Shown piece by piece: positions 35,762 through 45,167 of a DNA stretch of 64,000 bases. The stretch spans positions 1-64,000 of the forward strand of contig JAEYWP010000027.1 in assembly GCA_023428905.1 (NCBI GenBank). The letters are read 5' to 3'. The translations under genes were made by a program, and so were the position numbers. The stretch comes from Verrucomicrobiota bacterium (GTDB lineage Bacteria > Verrucomicrobiota > Verrucomicrobiia > Opitutales > Opitutaceae). The notes under the pieces were generated by a model. The model saw nothing but the letters and a program-made list of their open reading frames with translations, did not search any database and had not been told where the DNA came from. Numbering within the stretch: position 1 is the stretch's first letter; each line of letters begins with the position of its first letter.

Positions 35762-36330
35762 ACCCCGTGCCTGGCCTGCGCCTGCCCTCAGGCGCGTCCA
35801 CTCCTCTATCCTCTCCGTTCCCAGGACGATCGGCGGTGTCGCTGTTGAGTAGCCGGCGTTCTTGGGAAACCTTCGCTCGATCCATGGGAGGGCGGCGGCT
35901 ACTTCGCGCCGTGAGGCGCGCGGGTATTCCTTTCCGTCGTTGCGGTACGCCTCCACCAAACCGGAGCCGCAGTCCCGGCATCCCTCCCGATATAGAGAGC
36001 CGAGTGCTCACGGCGCGGCGTATTGAGTCCGATATTACCCGCAGCGATGTCAGGGAGGCCGTCCTCATTGAGGTCCGCCGCGGCAAGGGAGGTCCACCAA
36101 CCGATCCCGGGCAGGGCAAACCCTGCCGGCTCCGTTCAGATCGGTCGTGCCGTCGCCATTTAGGTCGGTCTGCAGAGCCGCGGTCACGCGCCCCGCGACC
36201 TGCCGACGGAGAACTCCAAGGGAAAAGGGTTTCACGCGGAACCTCACAGCCGGCCAGCCTGCCGTGTCTGGCGAACGCGGCAAGCAGCCGGGCTGATTCC
36301 GCGGATTAGGACCCGGCGATCTTGCAGCCG
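35762..36330 (-). pseudogene. Decayed FG-GAP/VCBS (UnbV-like) protein fragment
   Basis: This 630-base space has no intact gene but, on the minus strand, carries pieces of one protein in different frames: FRVKPFSLGVLRRQVAG, LQTDLNGDGTTDLNGAG, then GWWTSLAAADLNEDGLPDI and AAGNIGLNT, then DCGSGLVEAYRNDGKEYP, EVAAALPWIERRFPKNAGYS and TPPIVLGTERIEEWTRL. The calcium-like DLNEDG loops and the GNIGLNT and PWIERRFP blocks are typical of the C-terminal part of VCBS/ASPIC-UnbV proteins. At least two frameshifts separate the pieces, and the 5' part is missing. It is presumably a dead remnant; its 3' end abuts the hydrolase gene. Confidence 0.6.
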
Positions 36331-36394
36331 ATCCTTTCGGAGGCCGTGGGGTCGTTGACAGGTTTCCGGCGGCTGTGAGACAGTCCGGGCTCCA

Positions 36395-38872
36395 GTGTTT
36401 CGCCCGATTTCCAGCTTTGCGGGCGTGTCGGTGGCGGTGCTCGGAGTTTCCACGTTTCTCGGAGCGCCGGCTGCCTCTGCGCCGACCGACAGTTCGCTCG
36501 AGCAGCATCGCGCGCAGCAGCGCGAAGCGGTGACGGTGATGGAGCTGCTTCAGACGCACCACTACTCCGATCGCACGTTTCAAGAGGTATCCGCGTCTGA
36601 GCTGCTCGATGCTTATCTGAAGGCCCTGGACCCTAACCGGCTGTTCTTCACTGCCGCCGACGTGAAATTCTGGCACACGCGTTTTGATCGCAGCCTCAAG
36701 TCCGTGTACCTGCTTCGAGGCGACCTGGGACCTGCGGTCGAGATCTATGACAGGTTGCTGAAACGTGCCTTGGCCCGTATCCACTGGCTTGAGCAGCGGC
36801 TCGCGTCACACGCGGATATTTCGGCCGCCCAGGCGTGGGAGGCGGATCGGTCGAAGGCAGACTGGCCCAAGGACGACGCGGAGGTGGAGGCCTTGTGGTC
36901 AGGCTGGTTGAAGCACGGGGTTGTCCGGGCAATGGCGTTGGGTGCTGACCGGGACCTCGCTGCGGATCTGGTGCGAGGCCGCCTGTCCCGGTGGCGAAAG
37001 AGCCTGGAGCGTCGCGAGCCGGATGAGATCCGGGAAGTGTTCCTCAACTCGATCGCCCAGGCCTTCGATCCCCATAGCGGCTATTTTGGAGCAGCCAGCG
37101 CCACCCGTCTCGAGAACAAGCTGGCCAGTGGCGCTGTCATGCTCGGACTGGAGTTTGAGTTCATCCAGGGCAAGCTGCGCGTCCAATCGATCGCCCCGGG
37201 CTCTCGGGTTGAGCAGGAGGGGCGAATTGAACGGGGCGACGAGGTGGTTTCCATTTCAAGGGTCGGAGGCGACGAGGTTTACCCGACAACGGGGTCCATC
37301 GAGGCCGCCCTCGCCAAACTCAACGCGCCCATGGGCACTCGCTTCCACTTGGAATGCCGGCGCGGCGATGAGCCCCCGATTCAACAGGAGTTGGAAACCG
37401 AATGGCTCAGCGTACCGGACCATCGTGCCTCGGGCCGTTTGCTCACGCTCACGATCCACGGGGGCGCCAAGGTCGGCGTCGTCCGACTCCCGGCCTTCTA
37501 CGGGAGCGGAACGCGGGAGGACGGCCCTCGCGCAGAGGACGACGTTCGCGAACTTCTGGCGGACTTTGAAACGCGCGGCGTGGTCGGCATCATCCTGGAT
37601 TTGAGGCAGAATGGCGGAGGCTTGATCGACCAGGCGGCTCGGCTGAGCGGCCTTTTCCTGGGGGGCGGTCCGGTCTTGTTGACCCGAGGTTCCGGGCCCC
37701 AGGTCGATGTGCTCTCGGACGACGATGGGAGCGTCCAGTACGCAGGCCCCCTCGTGATCCTGACCTCCAGCCAAAGCGCTTCCGCGAGCGAGGCCCTGGC
37801 GGGGGTGCTTCAGTCCTGTGGACGTGCGGTGGTGGTCGGTGAGGAGACCACCTTCGGAAAAGGCTCGGTGCAGGAATACCTCGATCTGGCGCCCATCGGC
37901 CAAAAGGTCGGGGTGAGTGAGCGCTTTCCGTGGGGCAAGATGCGATTGACCCGCAGGCTCTATCACTTGCCGGACGGTTCATCGCTTCAGCGGGTGGGAG
38001 TAGTGCCGGACATCGTCGTTGAAATGGCCAGACCGCGGTCGGCCCGGCTGGAGGGGGAGCTTCCTCATTCCCTGCCGAACACACGGCTGGAGCGTCCCGG
38101 TGGCGATCGGCCAAAGGTGGTATCCCCCCTTGCGGACTCGGTGCGGGCGGAACTTGTCGACGCCCACCGGCGGCGTGCGGCGACACGGCCCGAGTTCGCT
38201 CACTGGCATGACCTGATCAAGCTCTGGAACGAGACCGAGAACGAAGGCGCCGGGTCGACGGAGCTGACGGATCTCCTCGCCTCGTTCCAGTCGCAGTTCC
38301 AGCTCTACGAGGACAAGGCGCGCGAACTGGTCCAAGTCTTGGACGGTGAACCGTTGCAAGTCGAACGCGTGGAGGTGAAAGACATCGCGGAGATCCGCCA
38401 AAAACAGCGGAATGCATTCACTGCACGCGGCATCGAAGCGGGCGGGACACTCGCGGGTCGCACGATGGCAGCCATCACCTACCTGAAGGAAGGGGAAGAC
38501 ATTATTCCCGTTGATCTCCGCTCCGTTGAATACGACCCCGTGTTTTTCAAGGTGCAGGAGCTTACCGAGGTTTGGAATGCGGCGACCGGAGGCTCTGCCA
38601 CAGAGACTGAGATGGGAGGGTTGGTAGCCAGCCTGGCGATGGAGCAGGACGCGCACGACGTGTGGACCGCGCTGCCGGGGCTTTTCAGCCGGAGAATGGG
38701 CCTGGTAGCGGACGATGAACGGCTGCTCGCCGGCATGCAGGCTGTTTGTCTTCGAATCGCGGAACTGCACCGCGCGCGCGAGCACCGCCGGGACCGCCTG
38801 GATCTGCCGCTGCGCGAAGCCTCGCGGGTGGTCGTGGAGTGGGCCCGAACGGGCTCACCCGCGTCCCCATGA
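36395..38872 (+). CDS. prc: Carboxy-terminal processing protease (Tsp/Prc, S41)
   Basis: Periplasmic protease of 825 residues that degrades or trims proteins from the C-terminus. The N-terminus has a hydrophobic signal (SVAVLGVSTFLGAPAASA). A PDZ domain lies near residues 235-330 (VQSIAPGSRVEQEGRIERGDEVVSI, split by GGDEV). The S41 domain has VGVVRLPAFYG, ILDLRQNGGG, SSQSASASEA with nucleophile Ser463, and TTFGKGSVQ with Lys489. A long C-terminal domain (570-800) matches the Prc-type tail. The GTG start at 36395 has no alternative that keeps the signal. The next gene overlaps its stop by four bases. Confidence 0.94.
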   Translation: MFRPISSFAGVSVAVLGVSTFLGAPAASAPTDSSLEQHRAQQREAVTVMELLQTHHYSDRTFQEVSASELLDAYLKALDPNRLFFTAADVKFWHTRFDRSLKSVYLLRGDLGPAVEIYDRLLKRALARIHWLEQRLASHADISAAQAWEADRSKADWPKDDAEVEALWSGWLKHGVVRAMALGADRDLAADLVRGRLSRWRKSLERREPDEIREVFLNSIAQAFDPHSGYFGAASATRLENKLASGAVMLGLEFEFIQGKLRVQSIAPGSRVEQEGRIERGDEVVSISRVGGDEVYPTTGSIEAALAKLNAPMGTRFHLECRRGDEPPIQQELETEWLSVPDHRASGRLLTLTIHGGAKVGVVRLPAFYGSGTREDGPRAEDDVRELLADFETRGVVGIILDLRQNGGGLIDQAARLSGLFLGGGPVLLTRGSGPQVDVLSDDDGSVQYAGPLVILTSSQSASASEALAGVLQSCGRAVVVGEETTFGKGSVQEYLDLAPIGQKVGVSERFPWGKMRLTRRLYHLPDGSSLQRVGVVPDIVVEMARPRSARLEGELPHSLPNTRLERPGGDRPKVVSPLADSVRAELVDAHRRRAATRPEFAHWHDLIKLWNETENEGAGSTELTDLLASFQSQFQLYEDKARELVQVLDGEPLQVERVEVKDIAEIRQKQRNAFTARGIEAGGTLAGRTMAAITYLKEGEDIIPVDLRSVEYDPVFFKVQELTEVWNAATGGSATETEMGGLVASLAMEQDAHDVWTALPGLFSRRMGLVADDERLLAGMQAVCLRIAELHRAREHRRDRLDLPLREASRVVVEWARTGSPASP

Positions 38873-41616
38873 ATTACATGAATCGATGCATTGTCTGGGC
38901 GGCGGCGCTTCAACTTTCATTTGCGATCTGCGGTGTCGCCCAGCCGGACAACGAGGGTCCGGACACGGAGGATACACAGGTCTCGGCCCCGGTGTCGGCC
39001 GCACAGGCAAAGGCGGCTGCCAGCTATCGGGCGGCCCTTGAGCTCTTCCGCTCGGGAAAGCAGGACCAGTGGGAGCGCGGCAGGACGCTGCTCACGTCCG
39101 CGGCTGAGGCAGAGTATCCGGATGCGCAGAACGAACTCGGTGTCTGCTACCTGGCGGGTGCGTTTGGGTTTCAGAAAAACGCGAAGAAAGCGGTGGCGCA
39201 GTTCAAGCTCGCAACGGCGCGCGGCCATGCGATGGCGCATTTCAATCTGGGCGTCTGCCACGCGCACGGAAAGGGCGCTAAGGAGGACTACAAGAGGGCG
39301 ATCGAGCTACTGCTCGTTGCTGTGTCACCGGAAGCGAACTACGCGACGATCGATCCTGCGAACGCCCCTGAGGCCTCTGGCGCCCCGGAGACCGCCCCGG
39401 CGAACGTCGACCGTGGGGTAGTGAAGGAAAGGACTGTGGCGAGCGTGGTCAGCATGGACCTGGGGACGCGCGTGCGGGCGAATGCGCACAGCCTGCTGGG
39501 TGTTTTGTACGCTGCGCAGAACAACGTCGCGAAGGCGCAGGAACATGACGTCCTGGCGGCGATGTCGGGGGAAGGCGGCCGAGCCGGCGTGTATCCGTCT
39601 GCGGTTCGGGCGGCCGTGCGGTACGCTTTCGGGCAGGGCGTGACGAGGGACATGGCCAAGGCGAACGAGATGCTGGAGCACAGCCGGCGTCTCTCCCGGC
39701 GCCTCGGGGTGAACTACGCGCACAGCCTTGTTGAGCAGAAGCTCTTCGACTCGTTTGCGCAGGGAGATCTGGAGGAGCAGATCGCGAAGCACGCCGAGGA
39801 AGTGCAGACCAACGTGCAGTTTGAGATCGCCGGCACCTTCGCGGATCCGAACTCGAAGGACTACAATGTCCAGGAAGCGGTGAAGTGGTACGAGTTAGCC
39901 GCTGAGGGAAAGCGGGAATGGGCCATGCTCTCGCTGGCTTTCATCTATGCGCAAGGGAAGCTCGGTGCGCCTGATGCGGAGAAGGCGTTTCATTGGTTCA
40001 AGGAAGCAGCGGAACGCGGAAACCACCTTCTCGGCTACGGCAACCTCGCAATCTGCTACCAGCTCGGCTACGGCGTGAAGTCCGACGGGGCAAAGGCGCT
40101 CGAGGTGGCCCAGGCTCACCGTGACCAGGATATTATTTGCTACCTTGTGACGGTGGGCTCCTGCCCGGCCGGCGTCGTTACCTATGAGCAAGCCGTGAGG
40201 TTGAATGAGGAGTGGGCCAAGAAGGACGTCCATGCCCAGTATTTATTGGCCAAGCGATATTTTCGCGGCGACCTCGGGGTCGAGGCCAAGCCACACAAGG
40301 CAATCTCCCTGCTGCGCAAGGGCGCCAAAGCCGGGCACGTCCTATCGATGTACGAACTCGGGCTGACCTATTGGCAAAGCCCGTACAGCTTCAAAGAGCC
40401 TTTGGCTCTCTGCCGCCACTACGCGTTCGACTACTCCTTGGAGGCGGCAAAGCGGGGGAATGCGCGGGCGGCGCACACAGCCGGATATTTCTACACCGAG
40501 GGCATAGGAACGGACCGCAACGCCGAGGAGGCAATCCGCTGGTACGAGGAGAGCATTCGGCTGGATCCAAAGTATGCCCCGCCGCGAAACAACCTGGGCC
40601 TGCTCTATTTTGAGAAATGGAAAACGGCGCACGAAAAAAGCGATGCCGCGGCCGTGGCGTTGTACCGGCAGAACACACTCGAGCAATACATACGGGCGCA
40701 CGAGCTGGGCCAGGAGCATGCATCCTACAATCTGGGAATGCTCTATCATGACGGGGTGTATGTGAAGCGAGACTACGACCAGGCGTATCTGTACTTCCAG
40801 GCTGCGGCGGAAAAGGGGCACAATACCGCCCATTTGATGCTCGGCCGGATGCATGAGAGTGGATGGGGTGTTCCGGTCACGCCGGAGGAGGCCGCCTACC
40901 ATTATCGCCTGGCGGCGCTCGACGGGAACATCGAGGCGCTGCGTCGCCTTTGCCGGTACTACCTTTCCGGAAAATCCGGAGAGCGGGACCTGGATCGCGC
41001 GCAGATTTGGCTTCTGGCGCTCGCCCATCGGGGCGACCTAGAGGCGATCATGTCCATCGCGAACCTCCTGATCGAAAAGGCTAACTACAAGGATGCCCGC
41101 ATGTTGCTCGATCAGATGCAGGAGGTAAAAACACCGGCATTGCAGTATTTCGTTCACGAGCGACTGGCACATCTCCATGCAAACGGACTGGGAGTGAAGC
41201 AGAACGCCCAGAAAGCCGCAAAGTATAGGAAGAAGGCCGAGTCGGTCGAAACGCCGCAGGTCATGCACGAGTGCGCATTGATGTTGCTTCGCCAGGGGAA
41301 GCAGCCGGAGGCCGTCGCGTTGTTGGAGCGTGCCGCGCCACAGTGGGCGGACGCTGCCTATCTGCTGGGCTGTATACATTTCGCCGAGGACTCCGGAGTG
41401 AAGGACGAGGCGTGCGCATGGAAGTATTTCCGGATGGCGGCGGCGACTGGGCACACCGAGGCCTGTTTCAATCTGGCTGCTAGCACCTACAACCGAATGC
41501 CTGGCGCGCCAGAGCTGACCGAAGCGATCGAATTCGCCAAAGTGGCGGAGGCGAAAAAGTTCCCACGCGCCGAGCAGGTCCGCCGCAAACTCGAGGAGCG
41601 GAAAGCCCGTTTGTAG
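38869..41616 (+). CDS. Large exported Sel1-repeat protein
   Basis: A 915-residue protein with signal peptide (MNRCIVWAAALQLSFAICGVAQ) and many Sel1/TPR-like repeats, visible as A..LG..Y..G.GV..D...A..W...A...G...A. Examples: AQNELGVCYLAGAFGFQKNAKKAVAQF, AHTAGYFYTEGIGTDRNAEEAIRWYEE, ASYNLGMLYHDGVYVKRDYDQAY and AHLMLGRMHESGWGVPVTPEEAAYHYR. The arms form a solenoid likely to bind proteins in the periplasm. The ATG at 38869 overlaps the Tsp stop as ATGA, so the two are coupled and may act together; a second ATG lies at 38878. Confidence 0.9.
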   Translation: MNYMNRCIVWAAALQLSFAICGVAQPDNEGPDTEDTQVSAPVSAAQAKAAASYRAALELFRSGKQDQWERGRTLLTSAAEAEYPDAQNELGVCYLAGAFGFQKNAKKAVAQFKLATARGHAMAHFNLGVCHAHGKGAKEDYKRAIELLLVAVSPEANYATIDPANAPEASGAPETAPANVDRGVVKERTVASVVSMDLGTRVRANAHSLLGVLYAAQNNVAKAQEHDVLAAMSGEGGRAGVYPSAVRAAVRYAFGQGVTRDMAKANEMLEHSRRLSRRLGVNYAHSLVEQKLFDSFAQGDLEEQIAKHAEEVQTNVQFEIAGTFADPNSKDYNVQEAVKWYELAAEGKREWAMLSLAFIYAQGKLGAPDAEKAFHWFKEAAERGNHLLGYGNLAICYQLGYGVKSDGAKALEVAQAHRDQDIICYLVTVGSCPAGVVTYEQAVRLNEEWAKKDVHAQYLLAKRYFRGDLGVEAKPHKAISLLRKGAKAGHVLSMYELGLTYWQSPYSFKEPLALCRHYAFDYSLEAAKRGNARAAHTAGYFYTEGIGTDRNAEEAIRWYEESIRLDPKYAPPRNNLGLLYFEKWKTAHEKSDAAAVALYRQNTLEQYIRAHELGQEHASYNLGMLYHDGVYVKRDYDQAYLYFQAAAEKGHNTAHLMLGRMHESGWGVPVTPEEAAYHYRLAALDGNIEALRRLCRYYLSGKSGERDLDRAQIWLLALAHRGDLEAIMSIANLLIEKANYKDARMLLDQMQEVKTPALQYFVHERLAHLHANGLGVKQNAQKAAKYRKKAESVETPQVMHECALMLLRQGKQPEAVALLERAAPQWADAAYLLGCIHFAEDSGVKDEACAWKYFRMAAATGHTEACFNLAASTYNRMPGAPELTEAIEFAKVAEAKKFPRAEQVRRKLEERKARL

Positions 41617-41690
41617 CGGATGTCTGGTGAGCGGGCGGGGCCGGGCACTCGGCCCATGGCTTCACCCTGCGCGCTAGGATAGACTTGGGC

Positions 41691-42271
41691 ATGCGTTTGA
41701 AACCCGGATTGATTGCGTGGATGATGATGGCGGCGGTCGCGCTGCCTTTCCACGCGAAGGCGGACGACCAGGCGGCCCAGGAGCTCGATGCCGCCCTGCA
41801 GAAACTCGAGGGTGCGAGTTGCCGGATGAGCGAACAGGTTTACGGCGTGATGGCGCAGGCCATGAAGGGGCCACCGATGATCACGGAGGTCTAGGGTGAT
41901 TGCACGCGCTTGGCTGGCAGCTGGCGTCCGAGGACGAGGAGGAGGATGTACCGTTCGCCACGGAAACCATGTCTGATTCAGGGGAGTTCATGTCCGTCCA
42001 GAAGGAACAGCTGAAGGACGGAAAGACCGTTCGGTACACTCGACGGCTGAAGGCAGGAATGCCAGGAGCTGACGCCGTTTACAGCGTGCACTTCGTCGAT
42101 GTGAAGACCCGCTTGCCTGTGGCGGAGGAGACGTTTGTCCAGGGCGAGCGCATCATGCGGGCGGAGTACTTTGACGTGGGTGCCTCCATCGAAATCGAAC
42201 TGCCCGGCTGTCTGAAGCAGGCGGGTGGAGGGTCGGCTCCCCACCACCTGAATGAGCCCGGGCGCGACTAG
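41691..42271 (+). pseudogene. Broken small exported protein (nonsense and frameshift)
   Basis: Two adjoining frames make one protein. The first codes for a signal peptide (MRLKPGLIAWMMMAAVALPFHAKADD) and helical QAAQELDAALQKLEGASCRMS, ending at TAG 41892-41894, where CAG (Gln) would continue as EVQGDCTRLA. One base is then missing near 41912-41915. After it the frame continues as WQLASEDEEED, GEFMSVQKEQLKDGKTVRYT, VYSVHFVDVKTRLPVAEETF and FDVGASIEIELPGCL. The intact family would be about 190 residues and I do not recognise it beyond general LolA-like appearance. The final stop shares a CTAG with the convergent remnant at 42268. Confidence 0.65.
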
Positions 42272-42900
42272 TCGCTGCGCAACGCCGCGATTGGGTTGAT
42301 GGAACCGGCGCGCAGCGCGGGTATCCAGCTCGCCGCGACGCTGACTAGGGCGATGATGCCAGCCACGGAGAGAGAGACGCCCAGACCGGGTTCGGTGACA
42401 CGGGGCAGGGTGGACTCCCGCACGCGGGTGAAGCCCCAGGCGCCGGCGCACCCGCAGACGACACCCGCCAGTGCCAGGCGGCCTCCTTGCCCCATCACAA
42501 GCGCGGACACTGCAGCCGGCGTGGCACCGAGCGCCAGGCGTATGCCAAATTCGGTGCGGAGCTGGACCGCTGCGTGAGCGACGACGCCGTACACACCAAG
42601 CGCGGCCAGCAACAGTCCGGCGGTGGCAAAAAAAACGAGGGCACGCACGATCACGTGGAGGTTGCGCTGGCGCTCGTGACGCTGCGCGGGACGTCGGTCA
42701 GTTGCTGCACCGGAAGGGTGGGGGTCGATCGAGCCCACTGCCTTGCGAATCGCGTCCGAAAGATGGGCGAATCCCCCGTGCCGCGCGCACGGCAATGGTG
42801 ATGTACGTCCACGGATCGCGCGTGTAGTGCTGGTACACCTAGTAAGGTCCAGCCCGGTTTCGGGCTGCGGGCGGCCCGTCTGCGGGACGCTCTCCGCATC
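42268..42900 (-). pseudogene. Truncated FtsX/MacB-type ABC permease remnant
   Basis: The last 120 residues are a clean FtsX-fold end with transmembrane helices: VIVRALVFFATAGLLLAALG, VYGVVAHAAVQLRTEFGIRL, ALGATPAAV, GVSLSVAGIIALVSVAAS and WIPALRAGSINPIAALR. Upstream the homologous sequence flips between frames (AIRKAVGSIDPH in one, TLPVQQLTDVPRSVTSASA in another, LLGVPALHARS further up), showing multiple indels. No start codon or first half is present. These permeases are often adjacent duplicates in Verrucomicrobia and Acidobacteria. This copy is dead or badly corrupted. Confidence 0.75.
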
Positions 42901-42908
42901 GCATGTGA

Positions 42909-44249
42909 TCAACTAGGAAAGCGCCCGCTCTTTTGCATGGCTTCCATCTGGCGCTGCAGCTTTTTGCCGCCCCCGCCCTTGAACATCTTCATCATCTTCT
43001 GCATCTGCTGAAACTGCTTCAGCAGCTGGTTCACCTCGACGATCTTGACCCCCGCGCCGTTGGCGATGCGCATGCGGCGGCTGCCATTCAGCAGCTCGGG
43101 CTTGCGACGCTCCTGGACGGTCATCGAACGGATGATTGCCTCCGTTCGCCCCATGGCCTTCTCCGCATCGCCGTCGAGCTTTACGCCGTTCATCCCCGGC
43201 ATCATTCCGAGGATGCTCTCCATCGAGCCCAGCTTCTTGATCTGCTGCATCTGGGCGAGGAAGTCCTCCAGGTTGAAGTCCGCCTTGCGGAGCTTCTCCG
43301 CCATCTTCTCCGCCTCTTTCTGATCGATGTTTTCCTGGGCGCGTTCGACCAGGGACACCACGTCACCCATGCCGAGGATGCGGGAGGCGAGGCGGTCCGG
43401 ATAGAAGGTGTCGAAGTCGGCGGTCTTCTCGCCCGTACCGACAAATTTGATTGGTACTCCCGTGATCGTCTTGATCGACAGGGCGGCGCCACCGCGGGCG
43501 TCACCGTCCAGTTTTGTCAGGATCAGGCCGGTCAGCTGCAGCGCGTCGTGGAACGCTTTCGCGACGTTGACCGCTTCCTGGCCGAGGGCTCCATCGGCGA
43601 CCAGCAGCACTTCATCCGGCTGGATGCGGGCGCGGAGCCGTTTCACTTCCTCGATCAGATCAGCATCGATCTGCAGGCGTCCGGCCGTGTCGAAAATGAC
43701 CGCGTCCGCCGTGGCGGCCCGGGCTTCGTCGAGCGCCTTGGCCCCGATGGCCGGCACATCCTTGGAGTCGCGGTCGGCGTAGAAACCGAGCTCCTCCTGC
43801 CGCGCAAGGATTTCAAGCTGGTCGATCGCCGCGGGGCGGTAGATGTCGCATCCGACCACGAAGGGTCGGTAGCCGCGTTTTTTGAGCAGCTTGCCCAGCT
43901 TGGCGGACGAGGTGGTTTTGCCCGAGCCGTGCAAGCCCACCATCAGGATTTTGAGGGGGCGGGCGGTGGAGAGGAGGTTGGTACCTTCGCCGAGCAGCCG
44001 CACCAGTTCATCGTGGATGATCTTGATGATCTGTTGCCCGGGGGTGACGCCCTTGAGGACGTCCTGTCCGGCGCACTGCTGCTGCACGCGGTCAACAAAC
44101 TCGCGCGCGACCTTGAAGTGCACGTCGGCCGAAAGCAGCGCCGTGCGCACCTCCTTGAGGGCGTCGGCCATGTTGTCTTCGGAGAGCTTCCCCACGCCAC
44201 GCAGATTGCGCAGGGCGTTGCTCAGCTTGTCGGTGAGGGATTCGAACAT
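42909..44249 (-). CDS. ffh: Signal recognition particle protein Ffh (SRP54)
   Basis: GTPase that delivers ribosomes making membrane or secreted proteins to FtsY. The 446 residues comprise an N-domain helix bundle, G-domain with GLHGSGKTT (105-113), DTAGR (187-191), TKLDGDARGGAAL, and GTGEKTADFDTFYPDRLASRILGMGDV. The Met-rich M domain follows (LNGSRRMRIANGAGV, FQQMQKMMKMFKGGGGKKL) for signal peptides and 4.5S RNA. Length is standard. No 4.5S RNA gene was seen beside it. Confidence 0.98.
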   Translation of the reverse strand: MFESLTDKLSNALRNLRGVGKLSEDNMADALKEVRTALLSADVHFKVAREFVDRVQQQCAGQDVLKGVTPGQQIIKIIHDELVRLLGEGTNLLSTARPLKILMVGLHGSGKTTSSAKLGKLLKKRGYRPFVVGCDIYRPAAIDQLEILARQEELGFYADRDSKDVPAIGAKALDEARAATADAVIFDTAGRLQIDADLIEEVKRLRARIQPDEVLLVADGALGQEAVNVAKAFHDALQLTGLILTKLDGDARGGAALSIKTITGVPIKFVGTGEKTADFDTFYPDRLASRILGMGDVVSLVERAQENIDQKEAEKMAEKLRKADFNLEDFLAQMQQIKKLGSMESILGMMPGMNGVKLDGDAEKAMGRTEAIIRSMTVQERRKPELLNGSRRMRIANGAGVKIVEVNQLLKQFQQMQKMMKMFKGGGGKKLQRQMEAMQKSGRFPS

Positions 44250-44320
44250 CGCCCGATACCTTGGGCGGAAGCCGGGCGGGTTGGCAAACGGGGAGTGCGC
44301 TGCCGACCGACTTTATCGGC

Positions 44321-45058
44321 TCAGTCCGCAGGCTCCATCTGCTTCTGGGCGCGCCGGACTTCCAGGTCCAATTGCTCAAAGAGCGGCGCCATCTGGGCAA
44401 AGAGGAGAGGGGATTGCTGACCTTGTGACGCCGCGGAATCACTCACCACGGTAAATTCGATCTCCTCCAGCCGGGTCACGACCGAGTTCAAGCCGAGGGT
44501 GGCACACGCGCCGCGGAGTCCCGGCGCCCGGCCGGCGAGCTTGGCAAAACGACCGAGTTCCGCCGTGTACCGCGTGAGCTGGAGCCACCGGTGGATTTCC
44601 TCGAGCAGTGCCCGCACCAGAACGCGGTACGTCTCCTCGTCCGTCTCGAGCCGCTTCAGTACGGCCTCCCGGTCTTCCATCCCAAACTTGGCGATCTCCC
44701 GCTGCACGGTCTGCAGTTTGTCGAGAATGACCGCCTTGGTGTACGGTTTGACGATGTAGTGGGAAACGGACAACGCGCTGGCCTTGCCCACCGTGTGACG
44801 GTCGGCAGCGGCAGTGCAGAGGATGGCGGGAATCTCACGAAGGGACGGGGTGGAGCGCATCCGCTCCACCAGACGCAAGCCGTCGATCTTCGGCATGTTG
44901 ATGTCGAAGATGACGACATCGAATGTCTTCTCACAGAGATGCTTCCACGCCTCCTCCCCATCCGCCGCCACGGTCGCATGGTAGTGCTCCTCGGATTCGA
45001 TAATGCGGCGCATCATCTCGCGGGACATGCGATCGTCGTCAGCCACCAAAATGTTCAT
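44321..45058 (-). CDS. Response regulator, receiver domain plus unknown helical output
   Basis: A 245-residue response regulator. Receiver: MNILVADDDRMSR (acidic DDD at 7-9), VVIFDINMPKIDG with phosphoacceptor Asp52, ILCTAAADRHTVGKA, and YIVKPYT with the conserved Lys. The C-terminus (residues 125-245) is helical with no DNA-binding motif; it resembles a histidine-phosphotransfer or GAF-less output helix bundle but no HPt His motif is clear. No cognate kinase is next to it. Divergent from the Lrp-family regulator at 45168 with 109 bases between. ATG 45058 is selected as the receiver start. Confidence 0.87.
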   Translation of the reverse strand: MNILVADDDRMSREMMRRIIESEEHYHATVAADGEEAWKHLCEKTFDVVIFDINMPKIDGLRLVERMRSTPSLREIPAILCTAAADRHTVGKASALSVSHYIVKPYTKAVILDKLQTVQREIAKFGMEDREAVLKRLETDEETYRVLVRALLEEIHRWLQLTRYTAELGRFAKLAGRAPGLRGACATLGLNSVVTRLEEIEFTVVSDSAASQGQQSPLLFAQMAPLFEQLDLEVRRAQKQMEPAD

Positions 45059-45134
45059 GGTACAGGGAGCAGCTTTGCCCATCGACACAGCGGGTCCAGC
45101 CTTGAGTCCGTCTCCCGGATTTTCGTTCTGGTCA

Positions 45135-45162
45135 TCGGGACCTGTCTTACGATATGTCCCGA
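45135..45162 (+). promoter_or_regulatory. Operator-like dyad just before the Lrp/AsnC gene
   Basis: TCGGGAC (45135-45141) and GTCCCGA (45156-45162) are perfect inverted arms 14 bases apart, ending six bases before the ATG at 45168. TACGAT in the centre may serve as a -10 box. The place fits an autoregulatory site for the Lrp-family protein, which commonly bind 13-15-base dyads. Confidence 0.45.
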
Positions 45163-45167
45163 CACTT

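Noticed and set aside
35758..36309. Plus-strand frame after the hydrolase
   Set aside because: The sense of conserved protein blocks in this interval is minus-strand (FG-GAP/UnbV remnant), so the plus-strand frame is incidental.
44250..44320. 4.5S RNA gene beside ffh
   Set aside because: The short gap lacks the GGAAG/AGCAG loop pattern and the needed pairing.
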